Assembly (NCBI RefSeq): GCF_001672755.1
Contig: NZ_LZKI01000108.1
Location: 62,001 to 126,000 of the forward strand
DNA length: 64,000 nucleotides
From: Mycobacterium colombiense
GTDB taxonomy: Bacteria; Actinomycetota; Actinomycetes; Mycobacteriales; Mycobacteriaceae
Direction: 5' to 3'
Shown here piece by piece: positions 7,880 to 16,235 of this stretch. Within the stretch, counting starts at the first letter, position 1. The number at the start of each line of letters is the position of its first letter. Both the position numbers and the translations under genes were made by a program. The notes under the pieces are model-generated. The model was not told the DNA's origin and ran no database searches. It was given only the letters and a program-made list of their open reading frames with translations.

Positions 7880-9196
7880 ATGAGCCAACAAGTCGCCGCC
7901 CCGCCGACCGAGGTCCACCTGCCTCCCGCGGCCCGAAGCCCGAAGCTGTTGCAGGGCATGGGCTTTGCCATGTCGCGACGAACGATGATGCGACGACTGT
8001 CACGCCGTTACGGCAACGTTTTCACGCTGCGCCTGCCGATGTGGGGGCCCGTCATTATGGTCAGTGACCCACAGCTGGCCAAGCAGATCTTCACCACCAG
8101 CCCAGACGAACTCGGCAACATCCAGCCCAATCTGAGCAGGCTGTTCGGCTCCGGCTCGGTGTTCGGACTCGAGGGCGACGCCCATCGCCGGCGGCGACGG
8201 CTGCTGGCGCCGCCATTTCACGGCAAGAGCATGAAGAACTACGAGAGCATCATCGAAGAAGAGACACTGCGCGAGATGGCCGGCTGGCCGGAAAGCAGCT
8301 CATTCGCGACGCTGCCGCCGATGATGCGAATCACGCTCAACGCGATCCTGCGCGCGGTTTTCGGCGCGGAAGGCGCCGAGCTCGACGAGCTACGCCGGCT
8401 CATCCCGCCGTGGGTCACCCTGGGCTCACGCCTTGCGGCGCTGCCGAAGCCGCAGCGCTACCCCCGGTTCGGGCCGTGGGGGCGGCTGGACAAGTGGCGG
8501 CGCCAATACGACAACGTCATCGAGAAGCTGATCGCCGCGGAGCGGGCCGACCCAGACTTCGCCGAGCGGACCGACGTGCTCGCGCTGCTGCTGCGCAGCA
8601 CCTACGACGACGGTGCGGCCATGTCACACAGGGAGATTGGCGACGAGCTCCTGGCCCTGCTGGCCGCCGGGCACGAAACCACCGCATCCACCCTGGGCTG
8701 GGCGTTCGAGCGGATAAGCCGGCACCCCGATCTGCTCAAGGCGCTCGTCGAGGAGGCCGACAACGGCGGAAACGAGCTGCGCCAGGCGACGATCCTGGAG
8801 GTCCAACGGGCAAGGACTGTCATCGATTTCGCCGGTCGCCACGTCTATCCCGACACCTTCCAGCTCGGCGAATGGGTGATCCCGCGCGGCTATTCGATCA
8901 TCGTCGGCATCGCGCAGATACACGACAACCCCGAGGTGTTCCCCGATCCCGGGCGGTTCGACCCGCAACGCTTCATCGACACGAAACCGTCCGCCCTGTC
9001 GTGGATCCCGTTCGGTGGCGGCACCCGTCGCTGTGTCGGGGCGGCGTTCGCCAACATGGAGATGGACGTGGTGCTCCGGACGGTGTTGCGCCGCTTGACT
9101 ATTGAGGCCACGGACGCGCCCGGCGAGCCGTGGCATTGCCGCGGGGTTGCGTTCACCCCGAAGGACGGCGGCCGGATCGTGATGCGCCGGCGCTAG
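7880..9196 (+). CDS. cyp138: Cytochrome P450 (CYP138-like)
   Basis: 438-aa soluble P450. The heme loop FGGGTRRCVGAAFA has the ligand C385, the I-helix reads LLAAGHETTAST (about 264-275), and the K-helix ExxR is probably EVQR. The ATG at 7880 fits the family; an upstream in-frame GTG would run through the operator region. Position next to the divergent TetR and upstream of msrA supports CYP138. Substrate unknown, probably a lipid or terpenoid. The downstream neighbour is convergent. Confidence 0.88.
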   Translation: MSQQVAAPPTEVHLPPAARSPKLLQGMGFAMSRRTMMRRLSRRYGNVFTLRLPMWGPVIMVSDPQLAKQIFTTSPDELGNIQPNLSRLFGSGSVFGLEGDAHRRRRRLLAPPFHGKSMKNYESIIEEETLREMAGWPESSSFATLPPMMRITLNAILRAVFGAEGAELDELRRLIPPWVTLGSRLAALPKPQRYPRFGPWGRLDKWRRQYDNVIEKLIAAERADPDFAERTDVLALLLRSTYDDGAAMSHREIGDELLALLAAGHETTASTLGWAFERISRHPDLLKALVEEADNGGNELRQATILEVQRARTVIDFAGRHVYPDTFQLGEWVIPRGYSIIVGIAQIHDNPEVFPDPGRFDPQRFIDTKPSALSWIPFGGGTRRCVGAAFANMEMDVVLRTVLRRLTIEATDAPGEPWHCRGVAFTPKDGGRIVMRRR

Positions 9197-9349
9197 CGTT
9201 TCGGTTTTGCGACCCGGCGGCTGGTTTCCCAACGCGACACACAGATCCGCCGCCGGGCGCGGTTCGGTGACCGGACGTTTCGTCCGCTGCTCGATCGTGC
9301 GCAGCCGTTGGCCCCCCGTGTTGGGGCGAACCTACAGGGCCTGTGCGGC

Positions 9350-9473
9350 GCGCTCGGCCGAACCCCCACCGCCGCGCGCGGGATCTCATCCGTGGTCCGG
9401 GTTGTGGTATCGGTCGCTCGACGCAGTCGAGCACCTCGGGACCGCCGGTTTGGGCGATCTCTATTGCGCGCAC
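9350..9473 (-). pseudogene. Remnant of a quinone oxidoreductase N-terminus
   Basis: Reading leftwards from a GTG at 9473, the frame gives MRAIEIAQTGGPEVLD then VERPIPQPGP, the classic start of zinc-free NADPH:quinone oxidoreductases. At about 9389 the reading continues only after a frame change, as DEIPRAAVGV, which resembles the next conserved block (GEVLVRA-AVG). After that no family signal remains before the convergent cyp138 stop. The remnant starts 6 bases after the stop of the ThDP decarboxylase, so it was probably the next gene of that operon. Confidence 0.55.
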
Positions 9474-9479
9474 GGTCGC

Positions 9480-11093
9480 TCAGCCCAGGTGTGCGACTTG
9501 GGGTTTCGTGGGCACCACGATGACGGTTGGCCCATCGGCGGAAAGCGCGGCGTTGAACGCCTTCACCAGCTGCTCGGTATCGCCCACCGTGACGGCGTGG
9601 CAGCCGAAGCCCGTAGCCAACGACTCGATATCCAGACCGGGCAGATCCAGGCCCGGCACCCCCGGTGTCTTCTCAAGCAACGCAAACGATTTCAAGACGG
9701 CGTATTCACCGTTGCGCATCACGACGAACACGATCGGCAGCTTGTGCTGAGCCGCCGTCCAGATCGCCTGGATCGAATACTGGAACGACCCGTCACCGAT
9801 CGTCGCCACCACGACACGCTTGCGGCCCGCGACGCGATCGCCCAGCGCGACGCCGACCGCGCCCGGCACGCCCCACCCAATGACTCCGCTGCCCGTGGCG
9901 AAGAACGAGTTCGACCGGACCGTGGGCAGCCAGCGCGCCTGCTCGGCCATTGTCGACGTCGACTCGTTGACCAGTGCCGCCTCGGGCGGCTTCACCGTGT
10001 TCAACGCGGAGTACACCTGGGCCGGCGTCAGCGGGGTGCTCGCCGGCTCCACCGTTCCCGGCGTCCGGTCGAGCGGCCTGGGTGTTGACCGGCCGGAGCC
10101 GGTTTCGATCAACGGTGTCAGCTCCTGCAGGGCCAGCAGGGTGTCACTCAACAAGCTGTCGCCCACCGGCGCCGCACCCGTCAGCCACGGATCGGCGGTG
10201 ATGTGCAACAGGTCGGTGCCTTCGGGCAGATAGTCCCCGGCCACGTACGGGTAGTAGCGGAACACCTGCGCGCCGACCACCACGACGAGGTCATGCCCGC
10301 GCAACGCCTCGGTCACCTCGGCGATGGTCATCGGCAGGATGCCCTGATACAGCGGGTGATCCTCGGGGAACGACAACCGGTCCGGCAGCGGGCCGGCATG
10401 CACGGGCGCGTTGACCTTCTCGGCGAACGCAACGGCGGCGTCCCAGGCGCCGGCCCGGTCGACCTCGGGCCCGAACACGAGCAGCGGCCGCCGCGCCCGG
10501 TTGATGCGATCGGCGAAGGCCCGGAGGCGCTCCGCATCGGGCGCACACCGCTGGCTCGCCGTGCGAATCACGGCCGGGCCCAGCGCCGGCTTCTCCCAAT
10601 CATCCAGGGGGATTGACAGATACACCGGGCCGGCGGGTGGCTGTACCGCGACGGTATAGGCCCGCATGAACGCCGCCGGGACGTCCTCGGCGCGGGCGGG
10701 CTGATATGCCCACTTGACCCACGGCAAGGGCAGCTGCGTTTCGCTGGTGTTCGTCAAATATGGTTCGCAGAGCATCATTTCGCGAGTCTGCTGGCCCGCC
10801 GTGACGATCAGCGGGGTGTTGCTCTTGTACGCCGCGATCAGGCTGCCCATGGCGTTGCCGGTACCCGCCGCGGTGTGCAGGTTCACCAGCGCAGGCTTGC
10901 CGGTGGACTGGGCGAACCCGTCCGCCATGGCCAGCACCGACGCCTCCTGCAGCCCCAGCACGTAGCTGAAGTCGTCGGGAAAGTTCTTGAGGAATGTCTG
11001 CTCGGTCGATCCCGGATTGCCGAACACCGTCGTCAATCCCAAGGAGCGCAGCAGATCGTAGGTGACATCCCAGACGGTAGGTGAAGACGACAT
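9480..11093 (-). CDS. Thiamine diphosphate-dependent decarboxylase (benzoylformate decarboxylase-like)
   Basis: 537 aa with the three ThDP domains. GNPGSTEQTF carries S29, GLQEASV the cofactor-activating E50 and NLHTAAGTG H73; these align with S26, E47 and H70 of Pseudomonas benzoylformate decarboxylase. The ThDP/Mg motif starts at GDGSFQYS and ends in MRN. In place of the second catalytic histidine (H281, in RYHQY) this protein has RYYPY. It should act on a 2-oxo acid, but the substrate may differ. A perfect palindrome lies 27 bp before the start. The position between cyp138 and msrA is not occupied by this gene in H37Rv (from memory). Confidence 0.8.
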   Translation of the reverse strand: MSSSPTVWDVTYDLLRSLGLTTVFGNPGSTEQTFLKNFPDDFSYVLGLQEASVLAMADGFAQSTGKPALVNLHTAAGTGNAMGSLIAAYKSNTPLIVTAGQQTREMMLCEPYLTNTSETQLPLPWVKWAYQPARAEDVPAAFMRAYTVAVQPPAGPVYLSIPLDDWEKPALGPAVIRTASQRCAPDAERLRAFADRINRARRPLLVFGPEVDRAGAWDAAVAFAEKVNAPVHAGPLPDRLSFPEDHPLYQGILPMTIAEVTEALRGHDLVVVVGAQVFRYYPYVAGDYLPEGTDLLHITADPWLTGAAPVGDSLLSDTLLALQELTPLIETGSGRSTPRPLDRTPGTVEPASTPLTPAQVYSALNTVKPPEAALVNESTSTMAEQARWLPTVRSNSFFATGSGVIGWGVPGAVGVALGDRVAGRKRVVVATIGDGSFQYSIQAIWTAAQHKLPIVFVVMRNGEYAVLKSFALLEKTPGVPGLDLPGLDIESLATGFGCHAVTVGDTEQLVKAFNAALSADGPTVIVVPTKPQVAHLG

Positions 11094-11119
11094 CAGCCCA
11101 AGTTCCCTTCGCGAGCGGA

Positions 11120-11139
11120 CTTTTCACGCATATGAAAAG
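11120..11139. promoter_or_regulatory. Perfect palindrome upstream of the ThDP decarboxylase
   Basis: CTTTTCA and TGAAAAG, 7-bp perfect arms separated by 6 bases, AT-rich against the surrounding DNA. It lies 27 bp before the decarboxylase start, where a repressor or activator dimer would act. No regulator gene is adjacent. Operator function is inferred from symmetry and position. Confidence 0.5.
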
Positions 11140-11282
11140 CGCACCCACGCTGGCGCGCACTGCATCCGATGGGTTAGATCTTGCGCCTGCCGGATCGCGA
11201 TGTCGATGTTGTCAGCGACATCGTTGCCGGCCGTTGACGGTGGCGCCGCACAGTGCCGATGCCGAGGAGGAGCCCCGCGTCG

Positions 11283-11798
11283 CTACTGGTCCGCGGTCGC
11301 CCGGCGCGGCAGTTTCCAGCCCGGGCGGATGAAGTGGCAGGTGTAACCGCTGGGATAGTGCTGCAGGTAGTCCTGGTGCTCGGGCTCGGCTTCCCAGAAG
11401 TCGCCGGCCGGGCTGACCTCGGTCACCACCTTGCCGGGCCACAGCCCGGACGCCTCGACGTCGGCGATGGTGTCCAGCGCGATCCGCTTCTGCTCGTCGT
11501 CGAGATAGAAGATGGCCGACCGGTAACTGGGTCCCCGGTCGTTGCCCTGCCGGTCTTTCGTTGTCGGATCGTGGATCTGGAAGAAGAACTCCAGCATCGT
11601 GCGGAAGTCGGTGACCGCCGGGTCATAGACGATCTCGATCGCCTCGGCGTGGGTGCCGTGGTTGCGGTAGGTCGCGTTGGGAACGTCGCCGCCGGTGTAA
11701 CCGACCCGGGTCGAAACCACGCCCGGCTGCTTGCGGATCAGTTCCTGCATTCCCCAAAAGCAGCCGCCGGCGAGAATAGCCTTTTGCGTGTTGGTCAT
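11283..11798 (-). CDS. msrA: Peptide methionine sulfoxide reductase A
   Basis: 171 aa, full length for MsrA. It has the catalytic GCFWG motif at residues 12-16, [39 protein letters not shown], and the C-terminal [12 protein letters not shown]. It reduces the S epimer of methionine sulfoxide in oxidised proteins, using thioredoxin. Position between cyp138 and the Rv0138-like gene agrees with Rv0137c. GAGGCA precedes the ATG. Divergent from the KstR-box operon. Confidence 0.95.
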   Translation of the reverse strand: MTNTQKAILAGGCFWGMQELIRKQPGVVSTRVGYTGGDVPNATYRNHGTHAEAIEIVYDPAVTDFRTMLEFFFQIHDPTTKDRQGNDRGPSYRSAIFYLDDEQKRIALDTIADVEASGLWPGKVVTEVSPAGDFWEAEPEHQDYLQHYPSGYTCHFIRPGWKLPRRATADQ

Positions 11799-11904
11799 GT
11801 CATTGCCTCGTTTCGCTCTGGCCGCTCGGTCGCAATCTCCCTCCGATTATCCTGATCTTTTCCGGCGGCCACACCTACGAGGCAAAGCTCTCGACAAACC
11901 GCGG

Positions 11905-11918
11905 TAGAACGTGTTCTA
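11905..11918. promoter_or_regulatory. KstR-type operator TAGAAC-GT-GTTCTA
   Basis: A perfect 6-bp dyad around GT, ending 8 bases before the GTG start of the Rv0138-like gene. It fits the binding pattern TnnAACnnGTTnnA reported for KstR, the TetR repressor of cholesterol catabolism in mycobacteria. The downstream operon encodes an NTF2-fold (ketosteroid-isomerase-like) protein and a 3-beta-HSD-like epimerase, which fits steroid regulation. Binding itself is inferred. Confidence 0.6.
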
Positions 11919-11926
11919 GTTTTCGC

Positions 11927-12433
11927 GTGAACAGCCCGCAATTCTCGCGTAGCGAACTGGCCGCCGCCTTCGAGAAATTCGAAGCGACCGTCGATGCGGC
12001 CGCGCAATCGCACGACTGGGACGCGTGGGTCCAGCACTACACACCCGACGTCGTGTACATCGAGCACGCGGCCGGTACCATGCACGGCCGCGCCGAGGTC
12101 CGCGAGTGGATCAGCAAGACGATGGGCAGCTTTCCCGGCAGCCACATGGTCGCGTTCCCGTCGCTGTGGTCGGTGATCGACGAGGCCACGGGGCGCATCA
12201 TCATGGAACTCGACAACCCGATGCGCGATCCCGGCGACGGCACCGTCATCGGCGCGACGAACATCTCGATCATCACCTACGCCGGCGACGGCCTGTGGCG
12301 TCAGCAGGAAGACATCTACAACCCGCTGCGCTTCGTGCAGGCCACGTTGAAGTGGTGCCGTAAGGCGGCCGAACTCGGCACGCTCGACGAAGAAGCCGCG
12401 CGTTTCATGGAGCAGTACGGAGGCGCCCAGTGA
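11927..12433 (+). CDS. SnoaL/NTF2-like protein (Rv0138-like)
   Basis: 168 aa, NTF2-like cone fold: SRSELAAAFEKFEATVDAAA helix, DWDAWVQHYTPDVVYIEHAAGTMHGRAEVREWIS, then beta strands GATNISIITYAGDG and EDIYNPLRF. Relatives include ketosteroid isomerase and polyketide cyclases, but no catalytic residue can be assigned here. GTG start, probably leaderless or with a very short leader given the operator 8 bases upstream. Its stop overlaps the start of the epimerase (GTGA), so the pair is coupled. Orthologous by position to Rv0138. Confidence 0.8.
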   Translation: MNSPQFSRSELAAAFEKFEATVDAAAQSHDWDAWVQHYTPDVVYIEHAAGTMHGRAEVREWISKTMGSFPGSHMVAFPSLWSVIDEATGRIIMELDNPMRDPGDGTVIGATNISIITYAGDGLWRQQEDIYNPLRFVQATLKWCRKAAELGTLDEEAARFMEQYGGAQ

Positions 12434-13449
12434 GCACCAACCCCAAGCTGGTTATCGGCGCCAACGGTTTTCTGGGTTCGCATGTGACCCGCCAACTCGT
12501 CGCCGAGGGCCACCAGGTGCGGGCCATGGTGCGCGAGGCTGCGAACACCCGATCGATCGACGATCTCGAGCTCACCCGGTTTCACGGCGACGTGTTCGAC
12601 ACGGCCACGGTGCAAGAGGCGATGGACGGTGTCGATGACGTCTATTACTGCGTCGTGGACACCCGCGCCTGGCTGCGCGATACCGCGCCGCTGTTTCGCA
12701 CCAACGTCGAAGGGCTGCGCAACGTTCTCGACGTGGCCGTCGCGCAACCCGACCTGCGCCGGTTCGTCTTCACCAGCACCTACGCGACCGTGGGCCGGCG
12801 CCACGGACACGTCGCGACCGAGGAGGACATCGTCGGCGCCCGCGGGTTGTCGGACTACGTCCGGTCCCGGGTCCAGGCCGAGAACCTGGTGATGCGCTAT
12901 GTGGCCGAGGCCGGGCTGCCCGCGGTGGCGATGTGCGTGTCGACGACGTACGGCAGCGGCGACTGGGGCCGCACCCCGCACGGCGCGTTCATCGCCGGTG
13001 CGGTCTTCGGCAAGCTGCCCTTCACGATGGAGGGCATCCAGCTGGAAGTCGTCGGTGTCACCGATGCCGCCCGCGCGATGATCCTGGCCGCCGAACACGG
13101 GCGCATCGGCGAGCGGTACCTGATCTCCGAGCGGATGATCCCGTTGAAAGAGGTGGTCGGAATCGCCGCCGACGAGGCTGGTGTGCCGGCGCCGCGACGC
13201 TCGATCTCCGTCCCGGTGCTGTACGCGATGGGCGCGCTGGGCAACCTGCGGGCGCGCCTCACCGGCAAGGACGCCGAACTCAGCCTTGCGTCGGTGCGCA
13301 TGATGCGGGCCGAAGCGCCCGTCGACCACAGCAAGGCCGTCCGCGAATTGGGCTGGCAGCCGCGCCCGGTCGAGGAATCCATCCGCGAGGCTGCCCGGTT
13401 CTGGGCCGCGATCCGAGATGCCAAAGGCAGGAGCACAACTCCAGGCTGA
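12430..13449 (+). CDS. NAD-dependent epimerase/3-beta-HSD-like reductase (Rv0139-like)
   Basis: 339-aa extended SDR. The Rossmann motif is GANGFLG at residues 10-16. The active site has TSTYAT and DYVRSR: tyrosine Y143, but the usual lysine four residues later is R147. Members of this family oxidise or epimerise sugars, dihydroflavonols or 3-beta-hydroxysteroids. With a KstR-type box in front of the operon a steroid or sterol-derived substrate is plausible. The K to R change could lower activity or be a subfamily feature; it lies in otherwise well-conserved sequence. Confidence 0.8.
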   Translation: MSTNPKLVIGANGFLGSHVTRQLVAEGHQVRAMVREAANTRSIDDLELTRFHGDVFDTATVQEAMDGVDDVYYCVVDTRAWLRDTAPLFRTNVEGLRNVLDVAVAQPDLRRFVFTSTYATVGRRHGHVATEEDIVGARGLSDYVRSRVQAENLVMRYVAEAGLPAVAMCVSTTYGSGDWGRTPHGAFIAGAVFGKLPFTMEGIQLEVVGVTDAARAMILAAEHGRIGERYLISERMIPLKEVVGIAADEAGVPAPRRSISVPVLYAMGALGNLRARLTGKDAELSLASVRMMRAEAPVDHSKAVRELGWQPRPVEESIREAARFWAAIRDAKGRSTTPG

Positions 13450-13512
13450 ACACCACGCCGACCGCCGTTCAGGACGCGCCGTGGGCGCTGGGTGTGGGAC
13501 TAGCCTCGCGGT

Positions 13513-14355
13513 GTGACCACCGCGCGAGTGCCCGTGGATCTCAGCGGGGCGCCCCAGACCATGCTGGCGACGTTCTACGCGAAGGCGCTGGACGCCGATT
13601 TCCCGAAACCGATCCTGGGCGATCGGTATGCGAAGGAGATCGTCGAGCGCATCGACTACGACTGGAAGAAAACGACCATCACACCGCGGCGGGCGCCGTC
13701 GGTGACCACCCGGTCGGCGCACTTCGACCAATGGACGCGCAAATTCCTTGCCGCGCACCCGCGTTCGGTCGTGCTGCACCTGGGCTGCGGGCTGGACAGC
13801 CGATTCTTCCGCTTGCAGCCGGGCCCGGACGTCCAGTGGTACGACGTCGACTACCCCGAGGTCGTGGCGCTGCGAACCCAGCTCTACCCGAGCCGCGATC
13901 ACTATCGCGTCGTCGCCGCCTCGGTCACCGACCCGGCATGGCTGGCGGAAATCCCAACCGACCGTCCCACGCTGATGATCGGGGAGGGGCTGACCATGTA
14001 TCTCACCGAGCAGGACGGCACCGCTCTACTGCGCAGGGTTGTCGCCCGGTTCGGTTCTGGCGAGCTGCAGTTCGACGCGTTCAACTGGCTCGGGATCGAG
14101 TCGCAATGGCTGAACACCGTGGTGCGACGTTCCGGAGCCACGCTGTGCTGGGCGATCAACGGGCCCGACGACATCATCGAAGCGGTGCCCGGGGTGCGGC
14201 TGCTTGCGTGGGAACGATGGTTTGAGTCGTACACCTTCGCGCAGTTGCCCCGCTCATCCCGAGCCTTGGGCAAGGTCATGTCGCAGGTTCGCGCGGTGGC
14301 GAACATGTCGCAATACCACCGCTACGCATTCGGTCCGCCGGACGGGAAGCCTTGA
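13513..14355 (+). CDS. Class I SAM-dependent methyltransferase (LCMT/TcmP-like)
   Basis: 280 aa. VVLHLGCGLDSRFFRL is the SAM-binding motif I (about residues 91-106), followed by the acidic DVQWYDVDYPEV and the IGEGLTMYLTEQD motif typical of leucine carboxyl methyltransferase-like O-methyltransferases. The substrate is unknown. Not closely similar in motif detail to the two tandem methyltransferases at 20.7-22.6 kb, though the same superfamily. I do not recall an equivalent between Rv0139 and Rv0140 in H37Rv. Confidence 0.82.
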   Translation: MTTARVPVDLSGAPQTMLATFYAKALDADFPKPILGDRYAKEIVERIDYDWKKTTITPRRAPSVTTRSAHFDQWTRKFLAAHPRSVVLHLGCGLDSRFFRLQPGPDVQWYDVDYPEVVALRTQLYPSRDHYRVVAASVTDPAWLAEIPTDRPTLMIGEGLTMYLTEQDGTALLRRVVARFGSGELQFDAFNWLGIESQWLNTVVRRSGATLCWAINGPDDIIEAVPGVRLLAWERWFESYTFAQLPRSSRALGKVMSQVRAVANMSQYHRYAFGPPDGKP

Positions 14356-14400
14356 CCGCGGACGCGCGTTGCACAACGGTAAGGCGTTTGAGGAGGAACC

Positions 14401-14781
14401 ATGGCCCACCCGGAAATCAAAGAACCCAGCGCCGGGCACCCGATCACCATCGAGCCGACCAAGGGGCGGGTGCAGGTACGCGTCAACGGCGAGCTCGTCG
14501 CCGACACCACGGCCGCGCTGGAATTACGCGAAGCCACTTTGCCTGCGGTGCAATACATTCCGATCGCCGACGTGGTGCAGGACCGGCTCACCCGGACGGA
14601 CACCAGCACCTACTGCCCCTTCAAGGGAAACGCCAGCTACTACAGCGTGACCACCTCGGCCGGTGACACCGTCGACGACGTGATCTGGACCTACGAGCAG
14701 CCGTATCCGGCGGTGGAAAAGATTGCCGGGCACGTCGCGTTCTACCCCAACAAGGCCGACATCAGCATCTCGGCTCAGTAG
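14401..14781 (+). CDS. DUF427-domain protein (Rv0140-like)
   Basis: 126 aa, one DUF427 domain: VQVRVNGELVADTTAALELRE, TSTYCPFKGNASYYSV, WTYEQPYPAVEKIAGHVAFYP. The CPFKG...YY signature is diagnostic; biochemical role unknown. GAGGAACC precedes the ATG. A longer relative with two copies of this layout is at 44.6-45.3 kb. The stop overlaps by 7 bases the stop of the convergent NTF2-like gene. Confidence 0.85.
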   Translation: MAHPEIKEPSAGHPITIEPTKGRVQVRVNGELVADTTAALELREATLPAVQYIPIADVVQDRLTRTDTSTYCPFKGNASYYSVTTSAGDTVDDVIWTYEQPYPAVEKIAGHVAFYPNKADISISAQ

Positions 14782-15173
14782 GGAATCCACCCGGGAAGCG
14801 CGGCCGCCGCCGCACGGGTGTCGCTGTACACGCGCATCGAGACGATCAGCCCGTCGCGGGTGTCGAAGATGCACACGAACGGGCTGTCGTACTCGACGCC
14901 GTTGGATGCGGTGCCGGTCGCTTGGGCCTCCACGACAACGGTTTCTCCCTCGTTGACGCAGCGCACCAGGTCGATGGTCAGTTCCAGGTCTCGTTTGCGT
15001 TGCTCGATCGACCGCCTGAGTACGTGTTTGTCGCAGGGCGTGCGCGTGTAGAGCGTCCAGTAGGTGAAGTCGTCACTGAGCAGGGCGAAGCCCTCGTCGA
15101 GATCGCCGCCGTCGCTGGTGCTCTGCAAAAACATCCAGGCCAGTTCGCCCTGCGGGTCATCGAACGGCGTCAT
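14775..15173 (-). CDS. SnoaL/NTF2-like protein (Rv0141c-like)
   Basis: 132 aa from the ATG at 15173 (a TTG 13 codons upstream adds a segment with no family character). NTF2-like layout: ELAWMFLQSTSDGGDLDEGFALLSDDFTYWTLY, then VVVEAQATGTASNGVEYDSPFVCIFDTRDGLIVSMRVYSDT, which matches limonene-epoxide-hydrolase/SnoaL-type folds. No function assigned. Position agrees with Rv0141c. Confidence 0.75.
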   Translation of the reverse strand: MTPFDDPQGELAWMFLQSTSDGGDLDEGFALLSDDFTYWTLYTRTPCDKHVLRRSIEQRKRDLELTIDLVRCVNEGETVVVEAQATGTASNGVEYDSPFVCIFDTRDGLIVSMRVYSDTRAAAAALPGWIPY

Positions 15174-15236
15174 CACAACGCAATATTGACTGGGGACACA
15201 GTTCACGGTCAATCAGAGCAGTCGGGGAGTCATCAG

Positions 15237-16148
15237 GTGCAGACCGCGCGCACGGTCGCGTTTCCCGGAGCGGTCAGCTTCGGGCACACGTTGGCGCCCC
15301 TTCGCCGCGGCCGCGGGGATCCGTGCTTCCGGGCTCCCGGTGACGGCTCGATCTGGCGCACCAGCCTGCTGCCCAGCGGACCCGTCACGGCCCGGATCAG
15401 CCGCGTCGGGCCCAATGCCGCGCACGCTGCGGCGTGGGGCAGCGGCGCGCAGGAGTTCCTCGACATGCTGCCCGCCATGCTGGGTTTCGAGGACGACGAC
15501 TCGGACTTCGTGCCGCGGCATCCGACGGTTGCCGCCGCCTACCAACGGGTTCCGCACCTGCGCCTGGGCCGCACCGGGCAGGTGCTGGAGGCCCTGATCC
15601 CGGCCATCATCGAGCAGCGGGTGCCCGGAGCCGACGCGTTTCGTTCGTGGCGGGTGCTGGTGTCGAAGTACGGGACGCCTGCTCCGGGCCCAGCGCCGGA
15701 GGGGATGCGGGTGATGCCGCCGGCCCAGGTGTGGCGGCACATCCCGTCGTGGGAGTTTCACCGCGCCAACGTCGACCCGCGACGGGCGCAGACCGTGGTG
15801 ACCTGTGCGCGGCGGGCCCCGTCGCTGGAGCGGCTGGTGTCGCGGCCGACGGTGCAGGCGCGTGAGGCATTGATGTCGCTGCCGGGGGTGGGGGAGTGGA
15901 CGGCCGCCGAGACCGCACAACGGGCCCTCGGCGACGCGGACGCCGTGTCGGTGGGCGATTACCACATTCCCAAAATGATCGGCTGGACGTTGCTGGGCCG
16001 GCCCGTCGACGATGCGGGCATGCTCGAACTGCTCGAACCGATGCGGCCCCACCGCCAGCGCGTGGTGCGGCTGCTCGAAGTCAGCGGACTGGCATACGAG
16101 CCCCGCCGCGGGCCGCGGCTGCCAGTGCAGCAAATCCACTCGCTTTGA
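15237..16148 (+). CDS. HhH-GPD DNA glycosylase-like protein (Rv0142-like)
   Basis: 303 aa. Starts with an AlkA-type N-terminal beta domain, then the helix-hairpin-helix LPGVGEWTA and the catalytic-type Asp of SVGDYHIP. This is the architecture of 3-methyladenine DNA glycosylase II, which removes alkylated bases. GTG at 15237 is chosen because the domain begins immediately and the alignment with Rv0142 (from memory) starts here. Gap of 87 bp to dps with a sigma-F-type promoter. Confidence 0.82.
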   Translation: MQTARTVAFPGAVSFGHTLAPLRRGRGDPCFRAPGDGSIWRTSLLPSGPVTARISRVGPNAAHAAAWGSGAQEFLDMLPAMLGFEDDDSDFVPRHPTVAAAYQRVPHLRLGRTGQVLEALIPAIIEQRVPGADAFRSWRVLVSKYGTPAPGPAPEGMRVMPPAQVWRHIPSWEFHRANVDPRRAQTVVTCARRAPSLERLVSRPTVQAREALMSLPGVGEWTAAETAQRALGDADAVSVGDYHIPKMIGWTLLGRPVDDAGMLELLEPMRPHRQRVVRLLEVSGLAYEPRRGPRLPVQQIHSL

Positions 16149-16156
16149 TCCGTCGC

Positions 16157-16180
16157 GTTTTTCAGCCTGGCCATCGGGTA
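16157..16180 (+). promoter_or_regulatory. Sigma-F-type promoter of dps
   Basis: GTTT at 16157-16160 and GGGTA at 16176-16180 with a 15-bp spacer, the mycobacterial sigma-F pattern (GTTT-N15-17-GGGTA). It lies 56 bp before the dps ATG. Dps genes of mycobacteria are known to be induced under starvation by alternative sigma factors, so the assignment fits the gene. Confidence 0.6.
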
Positions 16181-16235
16181 CCCAACGGGGCAGTAACCGT
16201 GTGTGAACCCATGGAAGGAAGCTAGGAAAGAAGCG

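Noticed and set aside
12316-13902. 528-aa minus-strand frame over the epimerase and methyltransferase
   Set aside because: Low-complexity composition and no family; opposite genes are well supported.
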